Of a stretch of DNA of 17,891 nt, positions 15,994-17,891 are shown in pieces; positions within the stretch are counted from its first letter, which is position 1; every line of letters begins with the position of its first letter. Position numbers and translations under genes: made by a program. Source of the stretch: Streptomyces sp. NRRL F-5123 (lineage in GTDB: Bacteria; Actinomycetota; Actinomycetes; Streptomycetales; Streptomycetaceae); NCBI RefSeq assembly GCF_000721495.1, contig NZ_JOHY01000089.1, positions 1-17,891 on the forward strand, written 5' to 3'. The notes beneath the pieces are model-generated. The model did no database searches. It worked only from the letters and a program-made list of their open reading frames with translations, and was not told where the DNA came from.

Positions 15994-17613
15994 TCACACG
16001 ATCGGGGGCGGCCCCTCCTTCGGGCGCCCCACGACCCCGGGACGCCGCTGCCAGGGCCGCGGACCGGACGCCGGGCGGTACTCGACGCCGAGGGCGTCCA
16101 GCCGCGCGTAGTGCGTACGCATCCGCGCCTCGAAACCGGCCCAGTCGCGCTCCGCGGGCGCGGGCAGCTCGGACCAGGCGACCTCGGCGAAGGCCGACAG
16201 CCGCGGGTAGACGGCGTAGTCCACCGCGCGCGCCGAGTCCAGCACCTCCGTCCACACGTTCGCCTGCGTGCCGATGACGTGCGCGGCCTCCGCCGCGGTC
16301 AGCTCCGGCGGGACGGGTTCAAAGCGGTAGACGTCCTCCAGCGTCCGCACGTGCGCGATCGGCACCGGCTCGTCCGGCCCGTCCGCCTGCCGCCAGTCCA
16401 GGTAGACCTGCGTCTGCGGGCACATCACCACGTCGTGCCCGGCCCGCGCCGCCGCGATGCCGCCCGCGTAGCCCTGCCACGACGACACGGCCGCGCCCTC
16501 CGCGAGCCCGCCCTCCAGGATCTCGTCCCACCCGATGAGCCGCCGCCCGCGCTCCGCCAGCCACCGGTCGAAGTGCCGGATGAACGCGCTCTGCAGCCCG
16601 TCCTCGTCCCCGACGCCCAGCTCGGCGATCCGCGCCTGCGCCGTCGCCGACTCCCGCCACTGCTCCTTCGGGCACTCGTCACCGCCGACGTGCACGAACG
16701 TGCTCGGGAAGATGTCCAGCAGCTCGCCGAAGACGTCCTCGTAGAACCGCAGCACGGCCTCCGTCGGCGCCAGGACGTTGGGATTGACCCCCCAGCGGTC
16801 CAGCACCCCCAGGGCCGCGGTGTCCACCACGTCGGTGTTGCCCAGCTCCGGGTACGCGGCGATGGCCGCCTGCGAATGGCCCGGGACATCGATCTCCGGC
16901 ACCACCGTGATGTGCCGCTCCGCCGCGTACGCGACGATCTCCCGCAGGTCGTCCTGCGTGTAGAAACCCCCGTGCGGCCGCTCGTCCCACACCTTCGACG
17001 GCGCGAGGCCCACCCGGGTGCGCTCCCGCCACGCCCCGACCTCGGTCAGCCGCGGATGGCGCTTCACCTCCATCCGCCACCCCTGGTCATCGGTGAGGTG
17101 CAGATGCAGGACGTTCAGTTTGTGCGCCGCCATCAGGTCCAGCTGCCGCAGCACCCCGTCCTTCGGCATGAAGTGCCGCGCCACGTCCAGCAGGAAGCCG
17201 CGCCATCCGAAGCGCGGCCGGTCGGCGATCTCGCACACCGGCAGGCTCCACCCGCCGCCGCCCGGCAGCGGGGCGCGCCGGAAAGCGCCCGGCCCCAGCA
17301 GCTGCCGCACCGTCTGCGCCCCCCAGAACACCCCCGCCCCGTCCCCGCCCACGACCTCCACCCGCTCCGGGGTGACGGTGAGCCGGTACGCCTCGGGGCC
17401 GAGCTCCCCGTCGACGCGGAGGCTCACCACGGCAGCGCCCTCGGAGCCGAACTCCACGCCCGTGGCCGCGCCCAGCACCCCGCGCACCCACCGCGCGGCG
17501 CGCTCCGCGCCGGCCCCCACCTCCAGCCGTACGGCGTCCCCCAGCGCGAAGCGCTCTTCCCCTGCGTCTGCCCGCACGGCCTGCGGCGCCGGAATCAAGT
17601 CCACGCCACCCAT
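15994..17613 (-). CDS. Beta-N-acetylhexosaminidase, glycoside hydrolase family 20
   Basis: The 539-residue enzyme removes terminal GlcNAc/GalNAc from chito-oligosaccharides or glycoconjugates by substrate-assisted catalysis. An N-terminal GH20b alpha/beta domain (about 5-135) precedes the catalytic barrel. The barrel opens with 'GWRGFLLDVARHFMPKDGVL' and 'LHLHLTDDQGWRMEVKRHP'. The catalytic Asp312-Glu313 pair is in 'HVGGDECPKEQW'. C-terminal 'GTQANVWTEVL' and 'YPRLSAFAEVAWSEL' complete the sugar site. No signal peptide or lipobox is seen, so it is probably cytoplasmic and trims imported chito-oligosaccharides, unlike the secreted Streptomyces enzymes. ATG 17613 follows GAGGGG by four bases, with GTG 17604 as an alternative. 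I saw no convincing match to the palindromic DasR-site consensus upstream. Confidence 0.95.
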   Translation of the reverse strand: MGGVDLIPAPQAVRADAGEERFALGDAVRLEVGAGAERAARWVRGVLGAATGVEFGSEGAAVVSLRVDGELGPEAYRLTVTPERVEVVGGDGAGVFWGAQTVRQLLGPGAFRRAPLPGGGGWSLPVCEIADRPRFGWRGFLLDVARHFMPKDGVLRQLDLMAAHKLNVLHLHLTDDQGWRMEVKRHPRLTEVGAWRERTRVGLAPSKVWDERPHGGFYTQDDLREIVAYAAERHITVVPEIDVPGHSQAAIAAYPELGNTDVVDTAALGVLDRWGVNPNVLAPTEAVLRFYEDVFGELLDIFPSTFVHVGGDECPKEQWRESATAQARIAELGVGDEDGLQSAFIRHFDRWLAERGRRLIGWDEILEGGLAEGAAVSSWQGYAGGIAAARAGHDVVMCPQTQVYLDWRQADGPDEPVPIAHVRTLEDVYRFEPVPPELTAAEAAHVIGTQANVWTEVLDSARAVDYAVYPRLSAFAEVAWSELPAPAERDWAGFEARMRTHYARLDALGVEYRPASGPRPWQRRPGVVGRPKEGPPPIV

Positions 17614-17677
17614 CCTGCCCCTCGCGGTGCCCCACGGGCAGGCCGGGTACGTCTGCGGCTCCCCGCCGCCGGGGGTG

Positions 17678-17697
17678 CCCGCGCCTGGCGGCGCGGG
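17678..17697. terminator. Strong GC hairpin upstream of the GH20 gene
   Basis: CCCGCGCC and GGCGCGGG form a perfect 8-bp stem around TGGC. It lies 65 bases upstream of the GH20 start, so it probably ends a minus-strand gene outside the window, or lies in the GH20 leader. No gene is visible in 17614-17891. Confidence 0.45.
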
Positions 17698-17768
17698 GTG
17701 TCGGCTTTCTGTCCCCCTGCGGGGCGCACTCACCGCCGGGGGCAACCCGCAGTCCCCGAAAACATCAC

Positions 17769-17879
17769 CCCCCACCGGCAGGCAGCTGCCCACGAGACCC
17801 CGGGAAGGGGACGATCACCCCACCCACCCCCGCCCCCACCGGCAGGCAGCCGCCCACGAGACCTGGGAGGGGGACGATC
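17769..17879. repeat. Two copies of a 47-48 bp intergenic repeat
   Basis: Copy one (17769-17816) and copy two (17833-17879) share CCCCCACCGGCAGGCAGC, then GCCCACGAGACC, and end GGGGACGATC. They differ at only a few bases and are 64 bp apart start to start. Copy one contains the perfect palindrome GGCAGCTGCC, which is broken in copy two. The array runs close to the window edge and may continue. It has no coding potential that I recognise. Confidence 0.85.
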
Positions 17880-17891
17880 CGGGGGTGCCCC

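Overview
The window looks like chromosomal DNA of a Streptomyces or close relative. GC is very high, codon third positions are almost all G/C, start codons include GTG, and the proteins closely resemble familiar Streptomyces families. I see 14 well-supported protein genes and one tRNA gene. There is no transposase, integrase, CRISPR array, phage gene or replication origin.

Layout. Positions 95-742 (-) encode an ArsR-like winged-helix regulator whose start lies inside two near-identical palindromes, a likely self-operator. Positions 829-1299 (-) encode an Lrp/AsnC regulator, divergent from hppD (1430-2557, +), the tyrosine-catabolic 4-hydroxyphenylpyruvate dioxygenase. Converging on hppD is a 14-TM MFS transporter (2625-4100, -). 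A tRNA-Cys(GCA) gene follows at 4359-4430.

Positions 4567-8070 (+) form a compact three-gene unit: a 677-residue protein with an N-terminal WXG100-like module, a putative lipoprotein of propeller-like character, and a 94-residue WXG100-like protein. The first gene carries a TTA codon at codon 14, which in Streptomyces implies dependence on the bldA tRNA. A PEP mutase/isocitrate lyase-family enzyme (8153-8920, +) follows. Converging on it is a coupled pair on the minus strand: a lipoprotein (9931-10590) and a secreted protein (8948-9934).

Positions 10804-15705 (-) are a three-subunit xanthine dehydrogenase-family operon in the order FAD subunit, 2Fe-2S subunit, molybdopterin subunit. It has two oddities. 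The 2Fe-2S subunit has an N-terminal low-complexity extension of about 360 residues. The molybdopterin subunit has Ala where the family has its catalytic Glu, and other active-site motifs have also changed. The window ends with a GH20 beta-N-acetylhexosaminidase (15994-17613, -) and an upstream stretch holding two copies of a 47-48 bp repeat.

The best candidates for new biology are the TTA-containing WXG100/lipoprotein unit and the altered xanthine dehydrogenase-like complex. Functions for both are inferred from sequence features only.
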